Assembly (NCBI GenBank): GCA_905182995.1
Contig: CAJJDP010000078.1
Location: 186,001 to 250,000, forward strand
Length of the DNA stretch: 64,000 nucleotides
Direction: 5' to 3'
Source of the DNA: Paramecium octaurelia
Taxonomy: Eukaryota > Ciliophora > Oligohymenophorea > Peniculida > Parameciidae
Positions 45,781 through 58,651 of this stretch are shown here, in pieces. Position numbers and translations under genes: made by a program. The notes under the pieces were generated by a model. The model was not told where the DNA came from and made no database searches. It saw only the letters and a program-made list of their open reading frames with translations. Position 1 is the first letter of the stretch. Every line of letters begins with the position of its first letter.

Positions 45781-46318
45781 ATGGGACGTATGCAAGCTAA
45801 GGGAAAAGGAAAGGGTATCTCCGGATCAGCCCTTCCATACAAGAGAAAAGCACCAAAGTGGTTGACACTCTCATCAAAGTCCATCGTTGATTAGATTGTA
45901 AATTTGGCAAAGAAGGGTACAAGAGTAATGTAAATTCAGGACTTAATGGATCATAAATCGGTGTTTACTTGAGAGATCAATAAGGAATCCCATAAACCAG
46001 ATTCTTGACTGGTCAAAAGATCTTGAGAATCTTGAAGAAGAGAGGTAAGGATGAGCTATTTAATCAAGGTTGTGCACCAAAAATCCCTGAAGACTTATAT
46101 GCTTTGATCAAAAAGGCAGTCCAAATCAGAAAGCATTTAGAAAAGAACAGAGGAGATATTACAAGCAAATTCAGATTGATTTTGGTTGAAAGCAGAATTC
46201 ATAGACTCAGCAGATATTATAGAAGAACCCAAAAATTGCCATCCAATTGGAAATAGTAAACATAAATCTCTAAACATATAGTGTATCAAAGACTGCATCT
46301 GCCTTAATCGGTTAATGA
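45781..46318 (+). CDS. RPS13: 40S ribosomal protein S13 (uS15)
   Basis: A complete protein of 154 residues. It has the conserved start [18 protein letters not shown], then [45 protein letters not shown] and the end [15 protein letters not shown]. Introns of 23, 24 and 26 nt lie at 45917-45939, 46045-46068 and 46256-46281. The last is confirmed because it restores the family's C terminus (NWKY...TASAL). The total divides by three. It is part of the small subunit platform. A little Lys/Arg-rich and G+C-rich, as expected for a highly expressed gene. It lies 54 bp downstream of the hypothetical gene. Confidence 0.97.
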
Positions 46319-46371
46319 GCAAACAATTTAATCAATATAGTACATTATTAATAATACAAATAAATCAATCC

Positions 46372-47006
46372 TCATGTAAAAAGAGAGTATTTTTTTTTCT
46401 GTTGCTGTGTTCCACTCAAAAGTGATTCAAATTGCTTCTTGAATAACCAAAATTAATCGGAAACATTAGCCAAACCTTGCCATTGAGACTCCATCCGAGC
46501 TTCAATCAATTTTATATCAATACCATCAAATGATTTAATCTGCTCTTGCAATTCATCCCTATTCATTTTGATGGTTCCTACTTTGTTACTGAGTAAATCA
46601 ATTTTATTCACTAAACTTTTCTCGATCTCCTAAATATTCAGACCTATTTAATCTATTCTTTCATTGACCATCACGTTTTCAGTCTTCACAAGAGGGATTT
46701 ATTATAAATTTTTAGATTGAGTTTCAATATAAATGCTTTCTAAATCACATTGCAATTATTCCCGAATAGCTTCAAAACTCTGTTTTAAATATTAAAGAAT
46801 GCTCCTTTTGATAATGATGTATTTGATACTTTTGTACATCCACCAACTGATTTTGCAAGTAATCCAATTTTTAATTAATCTCTTTCCAATTATGTTCTCC
46901 TTCTTCTGGGATATGTAAGAACTAATGTGTTCAAAATGACATAGATTACATTTCTAATTATCAGTTCTACTCTCTAAGTGAACTAGTCTGAGTGCTCGAA
47001 ATCCAT
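46372..47006 (-). CDS. Coiled-coil protein, 193 residues
   Basis: Starts MDFEHSDQFTQR. Introns of 28 and 25 nt restore a frame of 194 codons. The protein is almost entirely helical and coiled, with heptad-like Leu/Ile spacing and a Gln-rich end (GTQQQKKKYSLFT). No domain is recognised. It lies directly downstream of the RING gene on the same strand, with 30 bp between the RING stop and this start. Confidence 0.6.
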
Positions 47007-47036
47007 AATAATAATTAAACAAAATTAATAATTGAT

Positions 47037-47607
47037 TCATTTCTGTGAGCTGAATTATAGAAAAAGTTATTCTTTAAATGAATCTATCAATTCAGCCTCA
47101 TTTGGTACAACATACGATTCACTTTTCATTTTTTGTTTGGTTAGTTGGGCTCTACACATTGGACATGAATCTTATTCTTTGACTGTGAACCATCCTTCGA
47201 TGCAATCTTGACAATAACTATGTCCACAAGGCAGTAACTTGTCTATCTTTTTCTCAAAACATATTTAACAAGTTCCTTCTTCCTTTTGTGGATCAATCAT
47301 TAACATAGATGAAAAATCCTCCAATAATTGTTTGCAATAGTAGAATTTCTGCTAAGTAATTTAAAAATATTCTTTCTCCACAAATATCCCTATGCATAAG
47401 TCATCCTACTTTTTAACAAATGGAATTGAATCAAATAAATCTTATTTCCTTTTGGTCACTTCTGCTAGTAATTATTTGCCCAAGCTCGACTTTATTGTTG
47501 GGGATCTTGAATTACATATCAGAATACTTAGCCAACAGATTAAATGTAGCCACGTCCTTGATTAAGTCATTTAAGGGTCTTTGTTCCTAACTTTATTGTG
47601 GTCCCAT
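47037..47607 (-). CDS. RING-finger protein, 182 residues
   Basis: Starts MGPQQSQEQRP. One 22-nt intron gives 183 codons. The C-terminal half holds a C3HC4 RING: CQIC, then CGHSYCQDC and CPMC, with standard spacing. A linker of helices precedes it, and a polar tail follows. It is a probable E3 ubiquitin ligase, taking its E2 through the RING. Substrate unknown. There is no membrane segment. A Trp between the zinc pairs (IEGWF) supports an active E2-binding surface. The start lies 29 bp from the stop of the trichocyst gene upstream, so the two genes run head to tail very tightly. Confidence 0.8.
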
Positions 47608-47635
47608 AATTATATTTAATATTTATGTATTAATC

Positions 47636-48785
47636 TCAGAATCTGCCACCAAGGTATTGGGATGTTGCGGTTAATTTCTCAGTCAAGTGTTCCAATATTC
47701 TCTCAACGATTTCCTATTGTCTTGTTCTCTCAGAAGATTAAACACTGTAAGTGTTCTCTTGGAGGTCACACCATTCATGTTCAGCATCCAAGGTTTCTTA
47801 GGCTTATTCTAATTCCAACTAGAATTTAATATATAATCCTCTTACTTGATGAACTTCATAGAAATGAGTGGCAGTATCAATATTGGTCTTGAAAGTTTGA
47901 ATTGCTTATTCCAATTGATTCTTTCTATCGACCAATCTATTGTGCTCATTGCTCAAATGAGTGGAAAATTCAACCCATCTTTAAGCTTATCTGTTTTCGG
48001 TATCCTACAATTATGACATCTCCTTACTTCTAACACAGATCTGGCTTCAACCAATTATTATCTGAGTTGTGAAAGCAATTAAAGAATTCTTTGGATTGCC
48101 TTTTAATCAACCTTTGTGGCTAATTCAGTCAAGGCTGTGACAATGGGTTAAAAGAGAGCACCGTGACTTTCGTTTTCAATTAATCTCTTTTATACAGCTT
48201 CGAATTTGGGTTTAAGTTCAGCAAATGTGGCACCCAAAGAAAGATGTTAGACTAATTTGGTAGCTTCATCAACAGCTGCAATGGCATCATCATGTTCTCC
48301 ATTCTTTCTAACCCAAGTTTCATGAGCCTTATTTCTGTTGGCTTCCTCTTAAGCATAGGTTCTTTCATTGCTTTCAATGTCCTTTCATTATATTATATTA
48401 TTACTTAGATAGTTTATCTTACATCAGTTTCAGCTTCAGCCAAAGCCTTTTCATTATCTTCTCTCATTTAAGCATTGGCAGCTACTTAGGCTGTATGATA
48501 AGCGATAGAGTTTTCTAAATCTGTAACAATACGAGTGCAGGCTGCTCTGTCAACTCTGATAACGTTGTCGTGTTTGTTTTAATCGTCAACCAATCCAGCC
48601 AAGACTTGATTAAGTAATACTAAGATTTCTTCAGCATTTCCTTTTGATTGTAAATACATTTGGACAGTTGAGAGAATAGTGTTACCAAAGTTGTCAGCGT
48701 CTATTTCTGCCAAAATTGTTTTGGTGTCCTTTTGAACAGCAAATACAGATGAAACAATCAATGCCAAAGCGATGAGTTTGTACAT
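47636..48785 (-). CDS. Trichocyst matrix protein (TMP family)
   Basis: A signal peptide (MYKLIALALIVSSVFA) is followed by an acidic, helical, Ala/Glu/Leu-rich protein of the trichocyst matrix type (for example KTILAEIDADNFGN and SKGNAEEILVLLNQ). It ends TSQYLGGRF. At least one intron lies near 48390. Like other TMPs it should be processed by proteolysis and packed into the crystalline trichocyst core. It differs from the TMP at 42445 and probably belongs to another subgroup. Better base composition than its surroundings suggests high expression. Confidence 0.8.
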
Positions 48786-48977
48786 TAATAATAAAAATAA
48801 TGAAAACGGATCACTAATTTTATATATTTATAATAATGAAGGATTGCTTGATATCCATAAGTGTATGATAATGGAGATGTCAGCTCTTTTGATTGAATTC
48901 CCTTGTTAAGAATAACAACCCATCCTTTAATAAAAAAATGAAATTGTTTAATTTATTGACTAAATTGAATTGTACAT

Positions 48978-49809
48978 TCATTTCTTAATTGTTGTTCCTA
49001 AAAGATCATCTAAATAGGTGAATGTTGATGAGTAATTTCCAGTATTCAAACTATGATGTTTCGAATGGAATTCAGAATGGGTTGTTAAAGGTAAATATTG
49101 GTACACATCCCACTCGAAATTGAAGCCTGAATGATCCGATAGCGTTTTGTGAGTAGCCAATCCAACAAATACAAGGACTGTTATCATATGAGTCTAAGAT
49201 CCTAACAAAATTGGACCAGCGATTACTGGAATTAGATTGCCTAGAATGTATTCTAAAGGATGAGCGAATTCTGCTGACCAAGATACTTTTCATAGAATTT
49301 AATATAATTTTACCTGTTATATTATAAATATGATGTACTTTATGCACTTTTCCATAGAAGTATGGAGTATGCAATAATCGGTGACTGAAATAAAACAATA
49401 CATCTTCTATTATACCAAACACCATTATTTGCCAACTTATTTCGAATACTGTTGGGAAGCTTTGATCGAATCGAGTGTCTAATTTGACGCAACTAGCTGC
49501 ATATGCCACTCCGACCATTATAAATTGATTGATGAACACATTCTTCCAAAATAGACGTTTCATTTCTTGCCAAACCTTGGCATCTTTTCCATCCCAAGGC
49601 CATGGTTTCTAATTCATTATGTATTTTATACTTATTCAATTTTGGCTTGGCTTATGTATTTACTCTTGCTCTAATAGCAAGCAAAGTAAAATGCATTCAC
49701 AACTGCGTATGTGATCAAATGAGCTAAGTATAATGATACAACAAAGAAACATTGTTCTAATATTAATTCAATACTTACTTTCTTCAATTTTATCCGGCCA
49801 AACCCACAT
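48978..49809 (-). CDS. ERG25/SC4MOL-type fatty acid hydroxylase family protein
   Basis: A protein of 252 residues and an integral membrane di-iron enzyme. The three histidine boxes are HRLLH, HKVHH and, near the end, HSEFHSKHH. Hydrophobic spans surround them (VVSLYLAHLITYAVV, FGIIEDVLFYF, ITVLVFVGLA). The motif GFNFEWDVYQYLP is typical of C4-methylsterol oxidases. Introns of 22, 23 and 28 nt give 253 codons exactly; the last two were needed to keep the boxes in frame. The substrate could be a sterol or another lipid. Paramecium is thought to take up rather than make sterols, so sterol modification or another lipid reaction is more likely than de novo synthesis. Confidence 0.85.
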
Positions 49810-49972
49810 AAAACATTATTTACCTATAAAAAAATATACAAACAATCCTGTGATGCTGCACACCTTCATTAATGAGAATTCCATTTTAAATATATATATA
49901 TATCTTATTTATAATTGTTCGCAATGTAAACGTAAGTTAATTTATTAATTCTGTATAATAAAATATAATAAA

Positions 49973-51417
49973 ATGTACTCCTCAATGGAGGAGAGTTGGA
50001 ACTTTGATGAATAGGAACCCAAATCTCCTTCTCAAGATTTATTAGACAAATATAATTCCCGTCTTCAAGATATTGAAAACTCAAAAGGCAAAATTAAGGT
50101 ATGAAACTGATTCACATTCAAGAAATTTTAGTTTGAATAACAGTTAGATCGATTAAGGAATTGGTATGAAATTAAAGAACATCTCCTTGAGATTACTAAA
50201 GAAGCTAATCTATTATAAAGTCAGAATGTAGAGAGAAGACAGCAACTCATACTTCAAATTAGGAATAGAGAATCACAATTGAAGGAACTTAGAAGACTTC
50301 AAATTTAAGGGATCAAAAAATAGAAACAAATTGGGTTGTTTATTAAAGAATAGAGAGCCTCTAAGAGACAAGAAATCACAATTCAAGAAATAGATGAATT
50401 ATTAAATGGAATATAAGCGATGAAAGACAACCTATAATAGAAATATGGATGGCAATTCCCTAAAAAACAGATCTTTGATTTCTCTTCTGACGAGTTTCTA
50501 GAGGAAATAGATGTTCTTAAGACTGATCGCATAAAATTCGATTTTATTGAAAATAACATTTACCATTTGGACAACAGTTAATAAATGCATTATGAAATGC
50601 AAAAGTATTTAAATCACGCATTAATAGATTCAAGAAGAAGCATCTAAACAGTATCCTTGATTAATCTGTGAGGTCTTACCAATCTCTATCTAGTTCATCC
50701 AAGAAGGAAATGCTGAGTTTGAGATTTGATAAAGTCACGACAAGACTTCCTCCAATACCAAAGGAAACTTAATCTTAATCCCAGACCACACAATAGTAGT
50801 TAAAGAGTGGTATTGGCTTATCAAAAATGCTTAGATATCCTTTAAATTCTTAGGCTCTTGCTTCACCTAGGAGAAGATAACAATTCGGTTTCATTGAAGA
50901 TATTATTGCAAATTCAGTTTCAAGCAGAGTGCTGACTAGGAAATAGACTACTAATTTAACGCATTAATCTGAGGGAGAGAGTTAAAGAAAGGATAGAAGG
51001 AAATAGGATCTTTCTGTTCATTCATCTTAAGATAGAATGCTAAAAATGAAAAATGTTTAGAAAATGTACTATCCAGATGTAAAATTTGACATAATCAGAG
51101 AAGTGGATGCTCCATAGAAGCAAAAGAAACTGCCCAGAAGAGGATTAAATTAACAACAGGAAATCTAACGTATTTTAAACAATGTTAATGAGACATTTTC
51201 ACATGTTATTAATAATAAAGCCTACTCTGAACATAAATTCACTAAAATTAGAGATTTGCAAAAATAATATGTAAAAGATGCAAATAGTTCTTTGTCAAAA
51301 GTCAGTAAGTATCAGCTGGAAGAAAAGCTTGACGATGTTTGGTAAACTCTAGTAAAGGATCAAAAAAAGAAATAACCAAAACTTTTGGACTATTATAAAA
51401 AAAAGTTTAAAATATGA
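49973..51417 (+). CDS. Coiled-coil protein, 461 residues
   Basis: Starts MYSSMEESWNF. Residues 40-200 form a coiled coil; the rest is polar, Ser/Lys/Arg-rich and helical at the end (YYKKKFKI). Introns of 33 nt (GTATGAAACT...TTTTAG) and 26 nt (GTGAGGTCTT...TCTAG, a GTG donor) give 462 codons. No domain is recognised. The TGA stop at 51415-51417 overlaps the ATG of the Sel1 gene at 51414-51416, an ATGA junction unusual in a nucleus. An upstream stop would avoid it only if the last exon were read differently. Confidence 0.6.
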
Positions 51418-53766
51418 ATTAAAAACAATATACATATTCTTCTCACTTATCTACAGAGATTGGGGATGAAAAAATGCATCTGCATAAAGATAAACTGGTG
51501 CAAAAGATAGTGGAGCAAATTCAATTGTTGATCTCAAATCCAAATTAAGTATAAATTTCTTGTTGCCATATAATAGCCAAATGAAAGTGATCAACAATTC
51601 TACGATTGCTTTAAATATGGAATTGCTCAATAATACTTATGTACTATGAAAAATATAAATTTAAGCTGAGATAATGTAATAGGTTTAAACAAGTTCGAAT
51701 ATTGATCAACCTAGAAAGGCATTCTCGTATTCGGTTTTCACTAAGATGTCTTCTATCCTAATGAATTACCAATCTCAGTAGTATATGGTTGCTATAAGAA
51801 TCAATTAATAATTACACTTTTTGGCAAGAGACACCATTAGAATAATTTAAGAGGTTTTTGAAGCACTTTAATATGTTGAAAAAGTGCAATTGTGTGGCAA
51901 GGATGCTTCCTTAAAATAGTATGATAAATACATGAGATAACTGGATTAATTGGTTTTTTTTTGGGAATAAATACACATATTAGAAAATAGACCCATATTG
52001 TTTAATAAGGAGAATATATCATCTCAAATTTCCCAGTTACTAGATCAATGGTTGGACATTTTAGTACAGAAATTAAATTTTTAGTAGAAATCATAGACGC
52101 TGAAACAAGCAGAATCATCAAAACCAGTTTAAGCGACTAATATCTAAACACAAGTAGACCATAGATTAAGAATTGCTCACGAAATGTTTGCAGGACTTGG
52201 CAGAGATAAAGATTAAATAGCAGCTGTGTAATTGTATACAAAATTGGCAGAAGAAAATGATGCTACAGCTTAAGCGATTATGGGACAAATCTATTTAGAA
52301 GGGATTACTTGTCCAAAAGATTATGATTAAGTTAACATTTTATTAATCTTCTAGGCTTTCAATTACTTTAAGAAGAGTGCTGATCAATAAAATGCCTTCA
52401 GTTTATATCATACTTCTAAATTAGTTTTTGTATCTATTAAACTTTATTTTAAGGAAGCCAAAGTCTATGATAAATTCTATGATAGGGATGATAATAACAC
52501 AATAACTAGCAAAAATTCAAGCGAAGCATATAATTCTGACTGCGCATTTGCCTTGACTCTCCTAAAAAGGGCTGCAGAATTAGACCATTTAGAATCTATG
52601 ATTTACTTGGGAGATCTGTATAGCAATGGACTCCAATTATAAGATTGTAGAATTTTAATAATATTTTGATTAGATACTTTAGAGAGGGATTATCCAAATG
52701 CTGAATTTTATTACAAATAAGCTCAAAATAAAAATTCTAGTAAAGCAATACATAAATTGGCTCTTCTTTATTTAACTATGTGCAAATAATCACAATATAA
52801 GGTATTGAATTTAATGATGAGTAGAATCGCAGTCAATTGATCTAGCCTCTGTTAACTCAGGCCAAGAATTAAGATTATTTGCCTGCCTTTTATGATTTAG
52901 GATAACTGCTGTATTAGGGATTACAAGATGAAATAGAATAGAACCTAGTTATGGCTGATTTAATATTTGAGTAGGGGTGCATGAAAGGTGATCTTAGATG
53001 CGCTTAGAAGCTGCTCAATTTAAGATTTCAAGCATTAAGAAAAAATGAAGTTGGTATTGATGATTTCTTTGGTTTACTTGAGTAAATAGAGTAAGAGAAC
53101 AAGGATTGGACCATTACTTATTATATAAGAGGAAAGGTCTATGAAAAAGGTCTTTAAGTAGAGAAAAACTAAAAGAAGGCCTAAGAATAATATAGATTAG
53201 GCTATATGAGAGGATGCTAAAAATGCAGAATCTAGTTAGATAAAAATCAAAAAGAGACTATGCCAACAGACAATAATCCAACCAATTCTTAACAATCTTC
53301 ATTATATTAAAGGCAAACCATCAATGGATTCATTGAACAAATTAGATAATCTGAAAGGAAGAAAAAACCCTTTTAAAAATAGAGATAAGTTTCTATTGGA
53401 AATGTCCAATCAATTTTTAACAATGTTGAAAATGATATTTAATCCACTATGTAAACAATATTAGATATACCATTTAGTCAGGATGGACATACAAGAATGA
53501 CAATAAGTATTACAAGACCTAAAAATCAAACTGATGATAGAAAGAGAGGAGTATCGGCTACTGAGTTACCACTCTAAGATATTGGTGGTAGTATTCTGCT
53601 TTCACAGATTAAATTTCCTGAAAAAACTCATCAGCATTCTGTATTTTGGTCACCTAGATAGCCATCTTAGTACTCTTAATCTGGATTAAAAATTACTAAT
53701 TCTACTTCTAAAAAACGATTCAACCTTAATAAAATTAGGCTTCAAAGCAATATACCTGAAAATTGA
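51414..53766 (+). CDS. Sel1-repeat protein
   Basis: About 740 residues. A polar N terminus and helical region are followed by Sel1/TPR-like repeats from about residue 290 (for example ATAQAIMGQIYLEGI, ESMIYLGDLYSNG, KAIHKLALLYL). The last third is Ser/Thr/Gln-rich and disordered. Introns of 28, 25, 24 and 27 nt and some more are needed. Sel1 repeats form solenoids that scaffold protein complexes, often in ER-associated degradation or signalling. No signal peptide is present here. The ATG overlaps the previous stop; the next in-frame Met at about residue 21 is an alternative start with normal spacing. Confidence 0.65.
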
Positions 53767-54028
53767 GTTATTTGACACTAATAGCGTTATGTGATTATGA
53801 AATTTTTTCTTTGTTATTCATCATATTGATGATATTATAAAGATGTTTAGTTGATAAAGTTCATAAATAATTAATTAAAAAATAAAGTTGATAAGAATTA
53901 TAACAGTAATTTTATAAATCTAATAATTGTAATGGGTTTTCACTCTTAGGGGCGGTATAATAATTTGATTGCCTTTAATTTTGTCAAACTTCAAATAATA
54001 TATTTTTAATGTGTAGTAAATATTAAAA

Positions 54029-57000
54029 ATGAATATAATTTTTGTTGGAATTACCATTCTAATTTTCTGCTTTTAATCAGTCTAAAAACCATCAGTTTGG
54101 ATGCTGTTAAATGATGATGTAAAACCTATCATCGAAAATAAAGAAATACATGAAAATTTGATTCTAGATGCAAACCAAATTGAATACCAAACTATATACA
54201 ATATCTCAACACCTAATATTGGGTATATCAAAGCAAGAATAGTTATTGACATGAAATTAAAAAGAAACAATAGTTTAAAAGATGAATACGATTTAGAGCA
54301 ATAATTTTCTGGTATCAAAGCTTTTTCTCATATTGATTGTACAAGCCTGTCTCAAGAAAATATACATTTTATTTGTACTTTAGATCTACAAGCAATACAA
54401 TAAAACTTCGTTGAGATAGTAATATAATTAAGAGTTTAGTTTATTTATAGAAATCTGTAAGTTTTTGTATTACAATGTTCCTAAAATTGTGCTCTATGTT
54501 AATAAGTAGGGGAAGTGTGCTTAAAATGTAAAGACTAATATCAACTCTTTTTGGATAATTGCCAATACAGGAATGATTAAATTGGCGTTGATTATTATAG
54601 ATTAAATTATTTGGGAAATGAATACTATGGCAATTAATAATATATAAGTACTATAAATTTATTGACCACCTCTATAAAAGATGTCAACAATATCATCCTA
54701 GATTACAACACAACCAATAAAACTAAAGAGATTATCATTAATAATATGACCCATATAGGACCATTTATATAAAATGAAGGAATAGAATACTATAATTTTA
54801 ACATTAGTATTCATGAACCCATATATATTCGAATAGATTACACTATCTATCTTCTATTCAGTGATTTTACTTTATCCATCATTTCTTTTTCAATAAATGG
54901 ATTTGAAGATGAAATCTTATTAACTTAATCAAAATTAGAACCTTTAGAAGATTGTTACACATCCTAATATCCAAATTGCAAAATATACAAATTCTCAAAA
55001 TTGTATTATAATATAACACAAATAGATAATCTTTAAATTAAAGGTGCATTTCCACTACAACAACAAATATCAGCATGGGCTTTAGACAATATTAAAGTTT
55101 CTTAAATTGAAAAATTGTAATGCCAATATAAGAAGTATCAATAAGTGTGTTTTAAATAATGTCCAGTTGGAACTAAATCAGTTAACAATGTTTGCTTGAA
55201 TAAAATTTAAGAGAAATTTATTTCTGTGGATCTTTTTTTGTCCTACTAAAACTACAGTCTTGAATTTTTATCAAATAATCATTTCTATATAGGGTATTAT
55301 GAAACTTATTATAAATATGATAATAGTCTGTATCAACTTTTTTAGAGAAATCTACAGATAGAAGTTTAAATTAAGAAAATATTACAACTTTCATTAAAGT
55401 TGATTATAGTAGATGCAAATATAGGTGAATAGATAACCATCAACTTAGGCAAATATACCCTCCATTATAATATATCTGATATGAAACCTTTAATGGTATC
55501 GTTAGGAATTGATGAACTTCAGGATTATGCTATTGAAATTGAGAATATTAAGTTTGAATTTGATAATCCTAATGGATACACTAAACTGCAAATTATACGT
55601 AAAGGTTGCTTAAAGATACTCTGTAGTTTTTTACTATCAGAACTTTTAATAATATCTCCAAAATGTAACAATGTTTGTGATGAATGTAATGTGGAATCCG
55701 GATGCATTGAACCAACTTCAGAAAGCTAGTATTGTCCATAAGGTTATTATTATGCTGACTTCTAGTGCCTAAAGTGTTTTACAAATTGCGCTAGATGCAC
55801 TTAATATGAATTATGTCTAGAATGTCAATAATAGTTTTATCTTTTCTAAGGTAGTTGCTATCAAAAGTTAAAAGAAAAATATTAGAGAGCACATATGCCT
55901 AACATTGTTTATAGCATCCCTGGTTATTCCCCAAAATTAATTTATACATATTGTATTGATCAAAATTAAGTAAGAAATGTAGAAAAATGTATTTGTTAAG
56001 ATGGATATATTTTCAATGAAGTATTTCAATGCATTCCTTGCCATGAGCAATGTTAAACTTGCATTTCAGCTATAAACCATTGTTATTCATGCAGGTCTCA
56101 TGAACATAGAAAATTGGAATCGGGATAGTGCGTTTGTTAAGAAGGATATTTTGAATAAAGTGAAAAATAGTTTTGTTCATAATGCTTATCAAAATGTAAA
56201 CAATGCTAATACAAATAATTCATATGTACTGAATGCCATTTGTCTTAGCATAGAGTTCTTAATTAAAATGATTGCATATGTTAAGACGGGTATTATCACG
56301 ATTTTATCAATGATAGATGTTTAAGTAAATATTATTGTTATTGTAGAATGTTAAGACTCATGTAAAAATTGTAAAGATTATGGTACTTGTATTGCTTGTG
56401 ATGAATTGTAGTTCAGAACATTGACATTCCAAAATTAATGTATATGCAAATAAGGGTATTTCTTAAACAATGAACTTTGTCAATCTTGTCATTATACTTG
56501 TCTCGAATGCAAAGATTCTTCAGAATTCAATAAATGTACTAAATGTACATTAGAAAGGAGAAGAAAAAATATTCAAATGGATTATTTTGAATGTCTTTGT
56601 TAAATTGGATTTTATGATATCGGAGAATAAGAATGTTATGATTGTTAGTTATTTGATAATCCACCAATTGATCATTATTGCTATACTAATTGTGGTGATG
56701 GAATAATTTAATGGAATGAAGAATGCGATAATGGAGTATCAACTTAATATAGCGGATGCCATAAATGTAAATTACCTTAATCTAAATGTTAAAATGAAAT
56801 TTGTTAGATTTGCAACTAGAAAGAATGTGTATAATGTTAGGATGGATATTATTTAAAAAGTGATTATTCTTGTGATAAGTGTTCTCCTATCTGCAAAACT
56901 TGTAAAATCAATCCATATAATTGCATTATTTGCGCTGATAATAACCATCAATGTTCCAATTGTCTGCCAAATTAAGGGTATATATATCTCGAAAATTAAT

Positions 57001-58538
57001 GTCAAAGTATTTGTGGAGATGGTTATATTACATTAGAAGAAGAATGTGATGATGGTAATCTACTTGATAATGATGGATGCAATTCCAATTGTCTAATTGA
57101 ACATTATTTTATATGTGGCAACACTTGTACTAATAAACCTCCTTGGCATTTTTAAATTTAATAGAACAAATTTGATAAGTATTATTAAAATCAAAGGCAA
57201 TATCATATCACCATTAAAAATTACGAATCTAATATTGATAAGGAACAATTATAATTAACTTATGTAAAAACCAATCAGTAATATCCATCTAATTGTGGTT
57301 AGCTTAATTATACAATAAGTTAATCATCTATGTCAAAAGTTGGCTATCAATAATTTATCATCAAACTTCATCTTTATCAATCATGCATTGATTAATATCT
57401 AAATATAGTGCTATTCAATGATAGTACAATAATCTATGAAAAATAGATTTAAATTATAAATTATTTTACCCTCTAAAATCAATTCACAACTATGTTTGAT
57501 TATTTATTATACTCATTTAATCTGTTGTTGTATGTTTATGCAATAATCTTCACAGTCAACTTTATAGTTATTTAATCGCACAAATATATTGAAATCTTGT
57601 TTATCTTTTAAATGATAGCTTATCAAAAACATTTTGAAATTTTAACTCCAAAATATTTTGAATCCCTTGTAGAACTATTTTCCCCCTATCAAATGATTAT
57701 ATCTTAACAGCTTGGTATACAGAATATTGAAAAAAGTTAATAAGAAACGAATTAATTCTAAGTACAAGATAATATTGTTAGATAACTCATCTTCACAATT
57801 ATTTTAATCCTTGCTTCTTCCTCATTGCGTTTAATCGTATATGCTCTCTTTAGAATTAATTAAAATAGACATCATAAATCTAATAAGAAATTAGTTTAGA
57901 AACTTCAAAGATAATTAACCTATTAATTGATTTACTTCCTTAATTATTTTAATTATTAACTTTATGGATGGATAATACTCAATTAATTTAATAGTTACAT
58001 CTCAATATATATTGTTTTTGTTATTATTTGTCATATCAAAATTTAAAAATATTTTAGAAATTAATAACCAATTCGTTTTATTGTATTATTAAATGCTGCT
58101 TATATTTTTATCTTAATGATGATGACAACTAATAAGATATTTTAATTGCTATTGACCTCTTTGATTGTTGGAGTATTGCTAATATTATCAATAACTGACA
58201 AAACCTGCTTTGATTTAAAATATAAGTTATTATTAGGTAATCTTTGGGGAACCCACTTTGTTTATCTAATCTTTGAACTTTACACATCAACAGTCTAGAA
58301 ATATGAACGATTGAATTAAATTTTGGGAGCAATACTGATAATCAATTATTTTATAATACTTTTACTATAGATGTATGAAATAATAAGGACTTCTCTTATA
58401 ATCACAAGTATTATTACTATATATATATAGAAAAATATTATTCAAACTTCAAGGATAAGAATAAACTTAAAAGTTAAGATTAACAATTATCTGGTGCAAA
58501 TGCTTTTTCAAGCTTGTCTTTAAGATGACATAGATTGA
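54029..58538 (+). CDS. Large cysteine-rich multipass membrane protein
   Basis: About 1,495 residues. A signal peptide (MNIIFVGITILIFCFQ) leads into a long extracellular part with many CxxC pairs of the furin/EGF type from about residue 540 to 1030 (55650-57120), including two DUF4215-like repeats (CGDGIIQWNEECDNG and CGDGYITLEEECDDGN). The last 300 residues hold several hydrophobic segments, probably a multipass bundle. Only one 22-nt intron (GTAAATATTA...TTGTAG) is needed, and 1,496 codons fit exactly. This layout is common in large ciliate families of surface receptor-like proteins of unknown ligand. No kinase or phosphatase domain follows. A surface or vacuolar membrane location is inferred. 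Confidence 0.7.
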
Positions 58539-58651
58539 AAAGATGAATGCCTTTTATACTTTAACTTGATTGAATATTATAAAATAAAATTTAGTAAGTA
58601 AATTTGATGATCAAATATAGTCAGAATTTCTTAATAATAAATATATAATAA

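Noticed and set aside
46005-46322. Open frames antisense to or shifted within RPS13.
   Set aside because: RPS13 is unmistakable with three introns; the others are shadows.
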